Shown: piece by piece, positions 49,779 through 59,532 of the stretch
Numbering within the stretch: position 1 is the stretch's first letter
Layout of the letters: each line of letters starts with the position of its first letter
Assembly: GCA_034519525.1 (NCBI GenBank)
Contig: JAXHOJ010000028.1
Location: forward strand, 1 to 64,000
Length of the DNA: 64,000 nucleotides
Source: Gemmobacter sp034519525
GTDB lineage: Bacteria; Pseudomonadota; Alphaproteobacteria; Rhodobacterales; Rhodobacteraceae
Reading direction: 5' to 3'
The notes under the pieces: model-generated
The model's input: only the letters and a program-made list of their open reading frames with translations
Database searches by the model: none
What the model was told of the DNA's origin: nothing
Program-made: the position numbers and the translations under genes

Positions 49779-52004
49779 TCAAACCTTTGACTGGCGCAGG
49801 AACACGGCCGCCAGCGGCGGCACGGTGATCATGGCCGAAAATTCCTGTCCGTGCCAAGCGGTTGGTTCCGCCTGCACGCCTCCCATATTGCCGCGGTTGC
49901 CACCGCCATAAACGGCGGCATCCGTGTTCAAAACTTCCTCCCAAAGCCCGGTCTCCGGCAGGCCGACGCGCATCCGCCGCTCTACCGGGGTCATGTTCAC
50001 CACCACCGCCACCATGGCATCCCCCGCCGCCCCCTTGCGCAGCCAGGCATAGGTCGAGCCTTCGGCATCGTTCGATTCCAGCCATTCAAACCCTTCCGGC
50101 CGGGTATCGTTCACATGCAGCGCGGGCGTGCCGCGATAGAGCGTGTTCAGATCGCGGATCAGCCGCTGCATCCCGCTGTGATGTGCCCCGTGCTGCGGAT
50201 CCTCCAGCAGGTGCCAGTCGAGGCTCTGGCTGTAGTTCCATTCGCGCGCCTGGGCGAATTCGCAGCCCATGAATAGCAGCTTCTTGCCCGGATGCCCCCA
50301 CATGAAACCGTAGTAGGCACGCAGGTTTGCGAACTTCTGTTCATCATCCCCCGGCATCCGTTCCAACATGCTGCCCTTGCCATGCACCACCTCGTCATGG
50401 CTGATCGGCAGGATGTAGTTTTCCGACCAGGCGTAATGCAGGCCGAAGGTCATCTGGTGATGGTGGTATTTCCGATAGACCGGATCGCGCCCCATGTAGC
50501 TGAGCGTGTCATTCATCCAGCCCATGTTCCACTTGAACCCGAAGCCCAGCCCGCCCCAGTTCACCGGCCGCGACACGCCGGGAAAAGCGGTGCTTTCCTC
50601 GGCAATCGTCACGATGCCCGGACATTCGCCATAGGCGGTTTCGTTCATGCGCCGCATCATGGCGATGGCTTCGTAATTCTCGCGCCCGCCATCCTTGTTG
50701 GGCACCCATTCGCCCGCATTGCGCGAATAATCGCGGTAGAGCATCGAGGCCACGGCATCGACGCGCAGCCCGTCGATGTGAAATTCCTCAAGCCAATACA
50801 AGGCATTGGACACAAGGAAGTTCTGCACTTCCGTCCGGCCATAGTTGTAGATGAGCGTGTTCCAGTCCTGATGGAACCCCTCGCGCGGGTCGGCATGTTC
50901 ATAAAGCGCGGTGCCGTCAAACTGGCCAAGCCCATGCGGATCGCTGGGAAAATGCCCCGGAACCCAATCCAGAATCAGCCCAAGACCCTTGCGATGCGCG
51001 GCATCCACCATGGCGCGAAACTCGGCCGGGGTGCCGTGGCGGATGGTGGGCGCAAACAGCCCGACCGGCTGGTAACCCCAGCTGCCGTCGAAGGGATATT
51101 CGGAAACCGGCAGCAGCTCGATATGGGTGAAGCCCATGTCGGCGGCGTAATCCATCAGCTGATCGGCCAGTTCCAGATAGCTGAGCATCCGCCCGCCGGG
51201 TGCGCGTTTCCACGACCCCAGATGCACCTCGTAGACCGACATCGGCGCGTCGATCCGGTGCCGGGCGGCGCGGGTGTCCATCCAGGCGCCATCCTGCCAG
51301 GCGGCGCCGTCGATGCGCCGCACCACCGAGGCATTCTTGGGCGCATGTTCCGACCCAAAGCCCACCGGATCGGCCTTCAGCGGCAGCAGAACACCACCGG
51401 GGCCACGGATTTCGTATTTGTAAACAGTGCCTTCACCCAGACCGGGGATAAAGATCTCCCACACGCCCGTGGCGCCGCGCTTGCGCATCGGGTGGCGTCG
51501 GCCATCCCAGATGTTGAAATCGCCCACCACCGAAACCCGTTCGGCACTGGGCGCCCAGACGGCAAAATGGGTGCCTTCGGCGCCTTCATGGGTCATCACA
51601 TGGGCGCCCAGCACCTGCCAGAGCCGCTGATGCGTGCCTTCGCCCAGCAGGTATTCGTCCAGCTCGCCCAGCACGGGGCCGAAGCGATAGGGGTCTTGCC
51701 ATTCCCAGGTTGTGCCGCTTCCCTCTGCCCGCAAACTGTATGGTATGCGTCCCGCCAGCCGTCCCGCAAACATACCGTCACCCAGCGCCTCCAGCGGCAC
51801 AGGATCGGGGGTCAGCGCCCAGACATGATCCGCCCCGGGCTGGAACACCCGCAGCACGGTTTCGCCCGCCACATCATGCGGCCCCAGCACCGCGAACGGA
51901 TCGCCATGCCCCCCGTGCCGGATCGCTTCGGCGGTGGCGGCATCCACCAGCGCGGTCTTGCCCTTGCGGCCGCCGCCTCCGGCCTTGGTCCCTGCTTTCG
52001 CCAT
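49779..52004 (-). CDS. glgB: 1,4-alpha-glucan branching enzyme
   Basis: The 741-residue GH13 enzyme has N-terminal CBM48-like modules (GGHGDPFAVLGPHDV; FAVWAPSAERVSVVGDFN). Catalytic residues lie in DGLRVDAVASMLYRDYSR, TIAEESTAFPGV and ISHDEVVHGKGSM. GGGGGGAG precedes the ATG at 52004; an earlier in-frame start at 52073 overlaps glgP and is rejected. It adds alpha-1,6 branches. Confidence 0.96.
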   Translation of the reverse strand: MAKAGTKAGGGGRKGKTALVDAATAEAIRHGGHGDPFAVLGPHDVAGETVLRVFQPGADHVWALTPDPVPLEALGDGMFAGRLAGRIPYSLRAEGSGTTWEWQDPYRFGPVLGELDEYLLGEGTHQRLWQVLGAHVMTHEGAEGTHFAVWAPSAERVSVVGDFNIWDGRRHPMRKRGATGVWEIFIPGLGEGTVYKYEIRGPGGVLLPLKADPVGFGSEHAPKNASVVRRIDGAAWQDGAWMDTRAARHRIDAPMSVYEVHLGSWKRAPGGRMLSYLELADQLMDYAADMGFTHIELLPVSEYPFDGSWGYQPVGLFAPTIRHGTPAEFRAMVDAAHRKGLGLILDWVPGHFPSDPHGLGQFDGTALYEHADPREGFHQDWNTLIYNYGRTEVQNFLVSNALYWLEEFHIDGLRVDAVASMLYRDYSRNAGEWVPNKDGGRENYEAIAMMRRMNETAYGECPGIVTIAEESTAFPGVSRPVNWGGLGFGFKWNMGWMNDTLSYMGRDPVYRKYHHHQMTFGLHYAWSENYILPISHDEVVHGKGSMLERMPGDDEQKFANLRAYYGFMWGHPGKKLLFMGCEFAQAREWNYSQSLDWHLLEDPQHGAHHSGMQRLIRDLNTLYRGTPALHVNDTRPEGFEWLESNDAEGSTYAWLRKGAAGDAMVAVVVNMTPVERRMRVGLPETGLWEEVLNTDAAVYGGGNRGNMGGVQAEPTAWHGQEFSAMITVPPLAAVFLRQSKV

Positions 52005-52033
52005 GTCTCCCCCCTCATGCGAAATCTTCTGCT

Positions 52034-52058
52034 GCGGCGCCGGTTCGCCCGGCGCCGC
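52034..52058 (-). other. GC-rich stem-loop between glgP and glgB
   Basis: Perfect ten-base arms GCGGCGCCGG and CCGGCGCCGC enclose the loop TTCGC. Lying inside the operon without a T run, it is more likely a processing or stability element than a terminator. Confidence 0.6.
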
Positions 52059-52069
52059 GAATGTCCGGA

Positions 52070-54457
52070 TCACAGGGCCGATGGCAGTTCCCAGATATCG
52101 GCCATGTATCCCTTGATCGTCCGGTCGGACGAGAAGAAGCCCGACCGCGCGGTGTTCAGCGCGGCCATCTTCACCCAGCGGTCACGATCGGCATAGGCGC
52201 GATCCACCTCGGCCTGCGCTTCACGATAGGCGTCGAAATCGGATGCGACGAGGAAATAATCATGGTGCCAGACGCGATGCACCAGCTGATGATAGCGGCC
52301 CGGCTCTTCGGGGTTGAACCGGCCTTCGGCGATCATCTGCAGCACATCCTGCAAGGACTGGCTGGCGGCAATGGCATCGCGGGCATGATCGGGATTGGCG
52401 CGGCGCGGCCCCACCTCTTCGGCGGTCAGGCCGAACAGGAAGAAGTTGTCCGCCCCCACCTCCTGCAGGATTTCGACATTGGCGCCATCCAGCGTGCCGA
52501 TGGTCGGCGCCCCGTTCATCATGAACTTCATGTTGCCGGTGCCCGACGCCTCTTTGCCGGCGGTAGAAATCTGTTCTGACAGATCTGCCGCCGGGATCAG
52601 CCGTTCCGCCATGCTGACATTGTAGTTTTCGGGATAGACGATCTTCAGCTTGTCGCCGATTTCGGGATCGTTGTTCACCACCGCGGCCACATCATTGATG
52701 AGGTGGATGATTTCCTTGGCCACGGCATAGCCCGGCGCCGATTTGCCGCCGAATATCTTGACGCGCGGCACCCAGTCAGCCTCGGGGTTCTGCTTGATGT
52801 CGTGATAGCGTGCGATGGTTTCCAGAATGTTCAGCAGCTGGCGCTTGTATTCGTGGATGCGCTTCACCTGAACATCGAACAGCGCATCGGGCGAGACGGT
52901 GACGCCGCAGTGATCCTGGATCCATGCGGCCAGATCGACCTTGTTCTGCCGCTTGGCAGCATCGAAGGCCTTGAGGAAGGGCTTCTTGGCGACATGCGGT
53001 TCCAGCTCTTTCAGCCGGTCCAGATCGGCCTCCCAGCCTTCGCCGATGGTTTTGGTAATCAGCGCCGCCAGCGGGCGGTTGCACATCTTCAGCCAGCGGC
53101 GCGGGGTCACCCCGTTGGTCTGGTTGATGATATGGCCGGGGTTCAGGGTCTCCAGTTCGTTGAACAGGTTCTTCTTCACCAGATCGGAATGAAGCGCCGA
53201 AACCCCGTTCACCTTATGCGCCATGATGACGGCCAGTTCGCCCATCCGCACCTCGTGGTGCTTCACGATGCCCACCCAATGCGGGCGGGTGGGATGCTTG
53301 GCCTTGTGCCAGCTGTCGATCCGTTCGACGATCTGCATGTGGCGCGGCAGCACATTGCCGAAGGTGAAGGTGGCCCAACGCTCCAGCGCCTCGGGCAGCA
53401 GGGTGTGGTTGGTATAGCCCAGACAGGCCTGCGCGGTTTCCAGCGCGGGTTCGAATTCCATCCCGTGTTCATCGACCAGCAGGCGGATCAGTTCCGGCCC
53501 GGCAATCGCGGGATGGGTGTCGTTCATCTGGATCGCCACATGTTTCGGCAGATCGGTGATGGCATAGCCGCCCGCCATGTGGCGGCGCAGGATATCCTGC
53601 AGCGCGGCAGAGGTGAGCAGGAATTCCTGCTTCAGCCGCAGTTCCTTGCCCTGATAGGTGGTGTCATCGGGATAAAGCACGCGGCTGAGCGTGCGGGCCA
53701 GCGCCTCTGGTTCGGCGGCGGCGGCGTAATCGCCGCGGTTGAAGCGATCCAGATCGAACAGCGTGGTGGGCTTGGCCGACCACAGGCGCAGCGTATTGGC
53801 CCATTTGCCCTGCCAGCCGATCACCGGGGTATCATGCGCCTCGGCGATCACCGTTTCGCCGGGCACCCAGATGTCGCGGCCGTTCTTCTGCAGGATTTCG
53901 CCCTTGAACCCGATGGTATAGGCGGCCTCCGGCCGTTCAAACTCCCACGGGTGGCTCTGGGTCAGCCAGTCTTCCGGGGTTTCCACCTGACGCCCGCCTT
54001 CGAACCGCTGGCGGAACAGGCCGTGTTCATAGCGGATGCCATAGCCATAGGCGGGGCAGCCGACGGTTGCCATGCTTTCCATGAAACAGGCGGCCAGACG
54101 GCCAAGCCCGCCATTGCCCAGCGCGGCATCGGGTTCGTCTTCGACGATGTCGCGGAAATCCTGCCCCAGCTGGGTCATGGCCTTTTCGGCCACGTCGCGC
54201 AGGCCAAGGTTGATCGTCGCATCTTCCAGCAGGCGACCGATCAGAAATTCCATCGACAGGTAATAGACCCGCTTGTGGCCGGTTTCCCATGTCTTGCGGG
54301 TAGAGGCGAACCACGGCTCCATGATCCGGTCACGGATGGCGTGGCTGAGCGCCATGCGCCAGTCATAGATGCTGGCATGGGGTGCGTCCTTGCCAAGCGT
54401 GAATGTCAGGTGTCTAAGAACATCTGCCTTGAGCTGCGATGCGGTCAGGTTCGTCAC
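52070..54457 (-). CDS. glgP: Glycogen phosphorylase
   Basis: The roughly 795-residue enzyme releases glucose 1-phosphate from glycogen. Motifs are VYYLSMEFLIGRLL, AALGNGGLGRLAACF, MNDTHPAIAGPEL, NQTNGVTPRRWL, VKRIHEYKRQLLN and the pyridoxal-phosphate lysine in EASGTGNMKFMMNGAPTIG. No ATG fits the 5' end; the GTG at 54457 gives TNLTASQLKADVLRHLTF, the usual family start. A TTG at 54469 is possible. It is the first gene of glgPBCAX-pgm. Confidence 0.94.
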   Translation of the reverse strand: MTNLTASQLKADVLRHLTFTLGKDAPHASIYDWRMALSHAIRDRIMEPWFASTRKTWETGHKRVYYLSMEFLIGRLLEDATINLGLRDVAEKAMTQLGQDFRDIVEDEPDAALGNGGLGRLAACFMESMATVGCPAYGYGIRYEHGLFRQRFEGGRQVETPEDWLTQSHPWEFERPEAAYTIGFKGEILQKNGRDIWVPGETVIAEAHDTPVIGWQGKWANTLRLWSAKPTTLFDLDRFNRGDYAAAAEPEALARTLSRVLYPDDTTYQGKELRLKQEFLLTSAALQDILRRHMAGGYAITDLPKHVAIQMNDTHPAIAGPELIRLLVDEHGMEFEPALETAQACLGYTNHTLLPEALERWATFTFGNVLPRHMQIVERIDSWHKAKHPTRPHWVGIVKHHEVRMGELAVIMAHKVNGVSALHSDLVKKNLFNELETLNPGHIINQTNGVTPRRWLKMCNRPLAALITKTIGEGWEADLDRLKELEPHVAKKPFLKAFDAAKRQNKVDLAAWIQDHCGVTVSPDALFDVQVKRIHEYKRQLLNILETIARYHDIKQNPEADWVPRVKIFGGKSAPGYAVAKEIIHLINDVAAVVNNDPEIGDKLKIVYPENYNVSMAERLIPAADLSEQISTAGKEASGTGNMKFMMNGAPTIGTLDGANVEILQEVGADNFFLFGLTAEEVGPRRANPDHARDAIAASQSLQDVLQMIAEGRFNPEEPGRYHQLVHRVWHHDYFLVASDFDAYREAQAEVDRAYADRDRWVKMAALNTARSGFFSSDRTIKGYMADIWELPSAL

Positions 54458-54761
54458 TGTCTTGTCCAATCTCTCAACATTCCGGCCGGGGCGGCCCCAC
54501 CTCAGTAATGCGCGCCGCACGGGTCTGGGCAAGTGTGACACCGTGCTGGCGCTGCGGGGCGTCGCAGCCGTTCGGGCTCTGCATCCAAAATCGCAGTTCC
54601 TGATGTTTGTTAGCGCAAACAGCCTGAAAAATCACCACGATTTTTTTACTTTGATACAAGGGCTTCCATTTTCAAAGCGTTTTGAGGGTGCGGATACGAT
54701 TCGCCCAAAGCCACCAAAACGGGCAGTGATCGCCCGGCGGGTTAAAGCTGTGCGGGGGAAA

Positions 54762-54777
54762 CATGATCCAGATCATG
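54762..54777. promoter_or_regulatory. FNR/DNR-type palindrome upstream of the Rrf2 gene
   Basis: CATGATCCAGATCATG is a perfect palindrome with the core TGAT-N4-ATCA of FNR-family sites. It lies about 70 bases before the regulator start. The 388-base gap between glgP and this gene holds no other recognisable element and no gene. Confidence 0.6.
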
Positions 54778-54845
54778 GGCGGGATGCACCCCGCAAGCTA
54801 GACAGATGCGGCAATGAAACAGGGCAGCAGGGGAGGTCTGACGGC

Positions 54846-55280
54846 ATGAGACTGACAACACGGACAAACCTTGCCATGCGGACCCTGATGTTCTGTGCCG
54901 TCAATCCCGGGCGGGTGGTGCGCAAGCATGAGGTGGCGCAGGGCTGCAATGCGTCGGAAAACCATCTGGCGCAGGTGGTGCATCATCTGGCGCAGAAGGG
55001 CTTTCTGCATACGGTGCGCGGAAGGTCGGGTGGGCTGATGCTGGGGCGGCCGCCGGAACAGATCGTGGTGGGCGAGGTGTTCCGCGCCTTTGAAAGCGCG
55101 CTGCCGTTTACCGAATGTTTCGCGGGAGGCGAAAATTCCTGCCCGCTGGTCGGCTGCTGCCGCCTGAAATGCGCATTGGCCGAAGCGGTGGAGGCCTTTT
55201 ATGCCTCGCTCGACCGTTGGTCGCTGGCAGATATGGTGGACGGCAACTGCGACCTGCAGACCCTGCTGAAGGTGGCCTGA
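54846..55280 (+). CDS. Rrf2 family regulator, NsrR-like
   Basis: The 144-residue protein has the Rrf2 winged helix (RTNLAMRTLMFCAVN; ASENHLAQVVHHLAQKGFL; VRGRSGGLMLGRP). Cysteines at 91, 99, 104, 105 and 109 (ECFAGGENSCPLVGCCRLKC) fit the 2Fe-2S or 4Fe-4S ligand region of NsrR, a nitric-oxide-sensing repressor. No NO-metabolism gene is adjacent. GGGGAGG lies before the ATG. NsrR assignment is by cysteine spacing only. Confidence 0.85.
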   Translation: MRLTTRTNLAMRTLMFCAVNPGRVVRKHEVAQGCNASENHLAQVVHHLAQKGFLHTVRGRSGGLMLGRPPEQIVVGEVFRAFESALPFTECFAGGENSCPLVGCCRLKCALAEAVEAFYASLDRWSLADMVDGNCDLQTLLKVA

Positions 55281-55291
55281 CCGCAGCCCGC

Positions 55292-55930
55292 TTAGCCGAG
55301 CGAGGTGACCCATAGAAGGGTGGCATCCTCTTCCGACAGGCTGATGACATTATGCCCCATCGAGGCATCGTAATAGGCATTGTCGCCCCGGCGCAGATCG
55401 ACGGGTTCGTAGAATTCGGCAGAGCGCCAGCGGATCACGCCGGTCAGCTGACATGAGCAGCAGGTCCTCCGCCATCGCGCGGCGGACCCAGCCGCCGAAT
55501 TCCTCGCATCGCGGGGCGCGGATCGTGGCGCGGTAGGGCAGCATCTGCTTGGACCGCAGCGCCCCGGCCAGCAGTTCGTGTTCATAGGTGGCGGTGGCAT
55601 GGGCCTGCCCTTCGCCCGCTTTGGTGACGGCCAGCCGCCCGTTTACCTGTGCCCGAGACGGCGGGGTGAACAGCTGCGGCACCGAAATCGCCAGACCTTC
55701 GGCCAGCTTCTTCAGCGCCTCATAGGTGGGCGACATCTGCCCGTTTTCGATCTTGGACAGGGTGGACCGGGCCAGCCCCGCCTTCTGTGCGGCCTGTTCC
55801 AGCGTCCAGCCCACTATCCTTGCGCAACTCCGCGCACGCGCTGCCCAAGGTCAAGCGGTTCAGCTGCGGCTTCAGCGCACCGCTTGCGCGGGCGATGCGG
55901 ATCAGGGACGGCGGTCGCGCTGCTGCTCAT
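55292..55930 (-). CDS. XRE-cupin transcriptional regulator, frameshifted
   Basis: The N-terminus from the ATG at 55930 (LGQRVR) passes through small frame changes near 55812-55835 into WTLEQAAQKAGLARSTLSKI, then PTYEALKKLAEGLAISVPQL, an XRE HTH. Another frame change near 55450 leads to the cupin end FYEPVDLRRGDNAYYDASMG and HNVISLSEEDATLLWV. Such regulators sense small molecules through the cupin. It is divergent from the ligase operon with 72 bases between, so it likely controls that operon. Confidence 0.8.
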
Positions 55931-55970
55931 GGGCCCGTGCTTGTACGCGGCAGGGCTTGCCTGTCTTGCA

Positions 55971-55989
55971 ACCGCTGCACCGCAGCGGT
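55971..55989. promoter_or_regulatory. Inverted repeat in the XRE/ligase divergent region
   Basis: Perfect arms ACCGCTGC and GCAGCGGT are separated by three bases and end 13 bases before the ligase ATG. It may be the operator of the XRE-cupin protein or a hairpin near the ribosome site. Confidence 0.5.
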
Positions 55990-56002
55990 CTAGCCAAGGG
56001 GC

Positions 56003-57544
56003 ATGACCTCAAATCCGTTCGAAAGCCAATTCGATTTTGGGCCCCCCCCGCCCTGCCCCGCGCCGTTCAACATGGCGGCGCATGTGTTGGCGCGGGCAAA
56101 GGACGCGCCGGACAAGCTGGCGTTGGCAGTCATCGGCGCGACCGGGGCCGAACGCTGGTCCTATGCGCGGCTGATCGGGGCCGTGCGCGGGGCGGGCGGC
56201 GGGCCTGCTGGCGCGTGGGCTCTGCAGCCCCGGCGACCGGGTGCTGCTGCGACTGGGCAATACGCCGGATTTTCCGGTGGCCTTTCTGGGCGCCATTGCC
56301 GCCGGCCTGGTGCCGGTGCCGACCTCGGCCCAGCTGACCGGGCCCGAGATCACCGCCATGGCCGCGCGCATCGCGCCTGCGCTGGTCATCGCGCGGCCGA
56401 CGGCGTCGCCCTGCCCGATGGACTGGCCTGCCCGGTGTCTTACCGGCCGCGGATCTGGCCGGCGATGGCGCGATCTGCCGCCCTGCGACTGGCACATGGG
56501 CACGCCGGACCGGCCGGGGTATATCGTCTTCACCTCGGGCACCTCGGGGCGGCCCAATGCGGTGGAACATGCCCATCGCGCAATCTGGGCGCGGCGCATG
56601 ATGCACGAAGGCTGGGAAGGGCTCGCCGAAGGCGACCGGCTGCTGCACGCGGGGGCCTTCAACTGGACCTATACGCTGGGCACCGGGCTGATGGACCCGT
56701 GGACCGTGGGCGCCACCGCGCTGATCCCCGCGCGCGGGGGTGACGCCGGAGCAACTGCCGCTGCTGCTAAAGCGGTTCGATGCCACCCTTCTGGCCGCAG
56801 CGCCCGGCGTGATCCGGCAGATGCTGCGCACCGCCCTGCCCGCCCTGCCGAAACTGCGCCATGGCCTGAGCGCCGGGGAAAGCCTGCTGCCCGCCCTGCG
56901 GCAGGACTGGCGCGACCGCACCGGCACCGACCTGCACGAGGCGCTTGGCATGTCGGAATGTTCGACCTTCATTTCTGGCAGCCCGGCGCGGCCTGCACCC
57001 GAAGGCTGTGCCGGTTATCCGCAGCCCGGCCGCCTTGTGGCGGTGCTTGGCGCGGAGGGTCCGGTGCCACGGGGCGGCGCCGGCACGCTGGCCGTGCATC
57101 GCAGCGATCCGGGGCTGATGCTGGGCTATCTGGACGATCCGACGGAAACCGCGGCGCGGTTTGACGGTGACTGGTTCCTGACCGGCGATCTGGTGGCAAT
57201 GCAGCCCGATGGCGCGCTGCGCTATCGGGGGCGGGCCGATGACCAGATGAACCCCGGCGGCTATCGCGTCTCGCCCCTTGAGGTGGAGACCGCGCTGGCG
57301 GGCCTGCCCGGCGCCGATGATTTCGCGGTGGCCGAGGTGGCAGTGAAGCCCGGCACGACGGTGATCGGCTGCTTCTATACCGCCCCTGCCCCCCTTGACC
57401 CTGAACCGCTGTCTGCCTTTGCCGAAAGCCGTCTGGCCCGCTATCGCCAGCCCCGGCTGTGGCAGCATGTGCCGGCCCTGCCGCGCAATGCCAATGGCAA
57501 GCTGAACTGCCGGCGCGCTGGCCGCGGCATGGAGACCCGAATGA
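56003..57544 (+). CDS. AMP-dependent acyl-CoA synthetase/ligase, frameshifted
   Basis: The roughly 513-codon gene starts FESQFDFGPPPPCPAPFNMA and needs frame repairs near 56200, 56400-56460, 56735 and 57511. ATP and AMP motifs are YIVFTSGTSGRPNAVEHAHR, GTDLHEALGMSECSTFISG, WFLTGDLVAMQPDGALRYRG and ADDQMNPGGYRVSPLEVE, ending with a C-terminal GKLN lysine motif. The architecture resembles benzoate- and other aryl-CoA ligases; the acid is unknown. The repaired end TGA overlaps the next ATG. Without repair it would appear fused to the DsbA-like gene. Confidence 0.85.
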
Positions 57545-58179
57545 TCCGCCTTGATATCTTTTCCGACCCGGTCTGCCCCTGGTGCTATATCGGCAAGGCC
57601 AATCTGGACCGCGCGCTGGAGGCCCATCCTGACCATCCGTTCCAGATTGAATGGCATCCCTTCCAGCTGTCGCCGCAGACCCCCAAGGCCGGGGTGGACC
57701 GGGGCGAGTATCTGCTGCGGATCTTTGGCACGCAGGAACGCACAGTTGCCGCCCATGTGCGGCTGGAGGAACTGGGGCGCGAGGCCGGGGTCTCCTTCAA
57801 TTTCGAGGCGATCAAGACCACGCCCAATACCTTTGATGCCCATCGCCTGATCCATTGGGCCGGGCTGGAGGGGCGGCAGGCCGCGGTCGTATCGGCGCTG
57901 TTCCGGGGGTATTGGCGCGAGGGGCGGGATATCGGCCGCAGTCAGGTTCTGGTGGATATCGCCACGGAATGTGGTCTGGATGGCGCGGTGATCGGGCGGC
58001 TGCTGCTGGGGGATGCGGACAGCGACCAGATCCGCGCACGGGAAAAGAACGCGCGGGAAAAGGGCATCACGGCAGTGCCCACCTTCATCGTGGCGGATCA
58101 ATATGCGCTGTCGGGCGCACAGCCGCCGCAGCTTTGGGGTCAGGTGATCGACGAACTTGCGGCACAGGGCAAGGCATGA
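57541..58179 (+). CDS. DsbA family oxidoreductase (FrnE-like)
   Basis: The 212-residue thioredoxin-fold protein has a CPWC active site at residues 12-15 (FSDPVCPWCYIGKANLDRAL) and the later cis-Pro region GITAVPTFIVADQYALSGAQ. No signal peptide is present, so it acts in the cytoplasm, as FrnE and 2-hydroxychromene-2-carboxylate isomerase relatives do. It overlaps both neighbours by ATGA, which indicates a tightly coupled operon. Confidence 0.9.
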   Translation: MIRLDIFSDPVCPWCYIGKANLDRALEAHPDHPFQIEWHPFQLSPQTPKAGVDRGEYLLRIFGTQERTVAAHVRLEELGREAGVSFNFEAIKTTPNTFDAHRLIHWAGLEGRQAAVVSALFRGYWREGRDIGRSQVLVDIATECGLDGAVIGRLLLGDADSDQIRAREKNAREKGITAVPTFIVADQYALSGAQPPQLWGQVIDELAAQGKA

Positions 58180-59384
58180 ACGCGCCGACCCAACGACTGC
58201 CGCTGCCGGAGTTCACGGCGCTGATCGCCATGATGTTCGCGACGGTGGCCTTTTCCATCGACGCGATGCTGCCTGCGCTGCCCACCATCGCCGCGGCCCT
58301 GTCGCCCGAGGATGCCAACCGGGCGCAGCTGGTGGTCATCAGCTTTGTGATGGGCATGGGTCTGGGCACCTTTGCCGTCGGCCCCCTGTCCGACAGGTTC
58401 GGGCGGCGGCCGGTGATCCTGTGGGGGGCGCTGCTCTATTGCATCGCCTGCGCCATGGCGGCCTTTGCCCCCAGCCTGGATCTGCTGCTGGCGGCACGGC
58501 TGCTGCAGGGCATCGGCGCTTCGGCGCCACGCATCGTTTCGCTGGCCATGGTGCGCGACCAGTACAAGGGGCGCGAGATGGCGCGGATCGTCAGCTTTGC
58601 CATGATGATCTTTTCGCTGGTGCCCGCCGTGGCGCCGCTGCTGGGCAGCTTCATCATTGCGGCGGCGGGCTGGCGGGGCATCTTTGTGGCCTTCATCGCC
58701 TTTTCCGTCTGTGGGATGATCTGGCTTGCGCTGCGGCAGCCCGAAACCCTGCCGCCGGCCGCCCGGCGCCCGCTGTCGCCCGGCAGTCTGGCGCGCACGC
58801 TGGTCGAGGTGTTTTCGATCCGCACGGTAGCGGTGGCGACCATGGTGCAGACTTTGTGCTTTGCCTGCCTCTATGCCATGCTGGCCAGCACCCAGCAGAT
58901 TTTCGATACGACCTTTGGCCGGGCCGACAACTTTCCGCTGTGGTTTGCCCTGATCGCGGTTCTGGCGGGCAGCGCCAGCATGATCAACGCGGCGCTGGTG
59001 GTGCGGCTGGGGATGCGGCTGATGGTGCGGGCCACCCTGCTGATGCAGATCCTGTGTTCAGGCAGTTTTGCGCTGGTCACGGCCTTTGCCCTGCCTGCAC
59101 TGCCAGAGGTGGTTTATTTCGGCCTGTTTCTGGGCTGGACGGTGACTGTCTTCATGATGGCGGGGCTGACGCTGGGCAATCTGAACGCCATCGCGCTGGA
59201 ACCTGTGGGGCATGTGGCCGGGCTGGCCGCATCGGGGACCGGGGCGATTGCCACGGTGGTGGCGGCACTGCTGGCGATGCCGGTGGGCCTTGCGTTCAAT
59301 GGCACGCCGCTGCCGCTGGCCATCGGCATCACCTGTTTCACGGCGCTTGGCAGCCTGCTGATGCGGCTGTTGCCCCGCGGCTGA
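58176..59384 (+). CDS. MFS drug/metabolite efflux transporter (Bcr/CflA type)
   Basis: The 402-residue protein has about 12 helices. The N-terminal FSIDAMLPALPTIAAAL (DHA1 motif) and the loop GPLSDRFGRRPVILWG (motif A) place it with Bcr/CflA exporters. It overlaps the DsbA-like gene by ATGA, so it may export a product or precursor of the ligase pathway. The 148 bases after it hold no gene. Confidence 0.9.
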   Translation: MNAPTQRLPLPEFTALIAMMFATVAFSIDAMLPALPTIAAALSPEDANRAQLVVISFVMGMGLGTFAVGPLSDRFGRRPVILWGALLYCIACAMAAFAPSLDLLLAARLLQGIGASAPRIVSLAMVRDQYKGREMARIVSFAMMIFSLVPAVAPLLGSFIIAAAGWRGIFVAFIAFSVCGMIWLALRQPETLPPAARRPLSPGSLARTLVEVFSIRTVAVATMVQTLCFACLYAMLASTQQIFDTTFGRADNFPLWFALIAVLAGSASMINAALVVRLGMRLMVRATLLMQILCSGSFALVTAFALPALPEVVYFGLFLGWTVTVFMMAGLTLGNLNAIALEPVGHVAGLAASGTGAIATVVAALLAMPVGLAFNGTPLPLAIGITCFTALGSLLMRLLPRG

Positions 59385-59532
59385 CCTGCCGGCGCAGAGG
59401 TTTCCCGTATCAGGCGAACGCCTCTAAAAAGGCACAACAAGCCACTGCATTTCCACATTTCCGCCCCGGATCGCGGCTAACACGCTTTCATCGTGGGCGA
59501 TTGACGGCCCGTTTTGTGCAAGAGGACATGAC

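Noticed and set aside
56740..58179. Fusion of an acyl-CoA ligase to a DsbA-like protein
   Set aside because: The fusion depends on a frame error near 57511. In the other frame the ligase ends normally at a TGA that overlaps the DsbA-like ATG.
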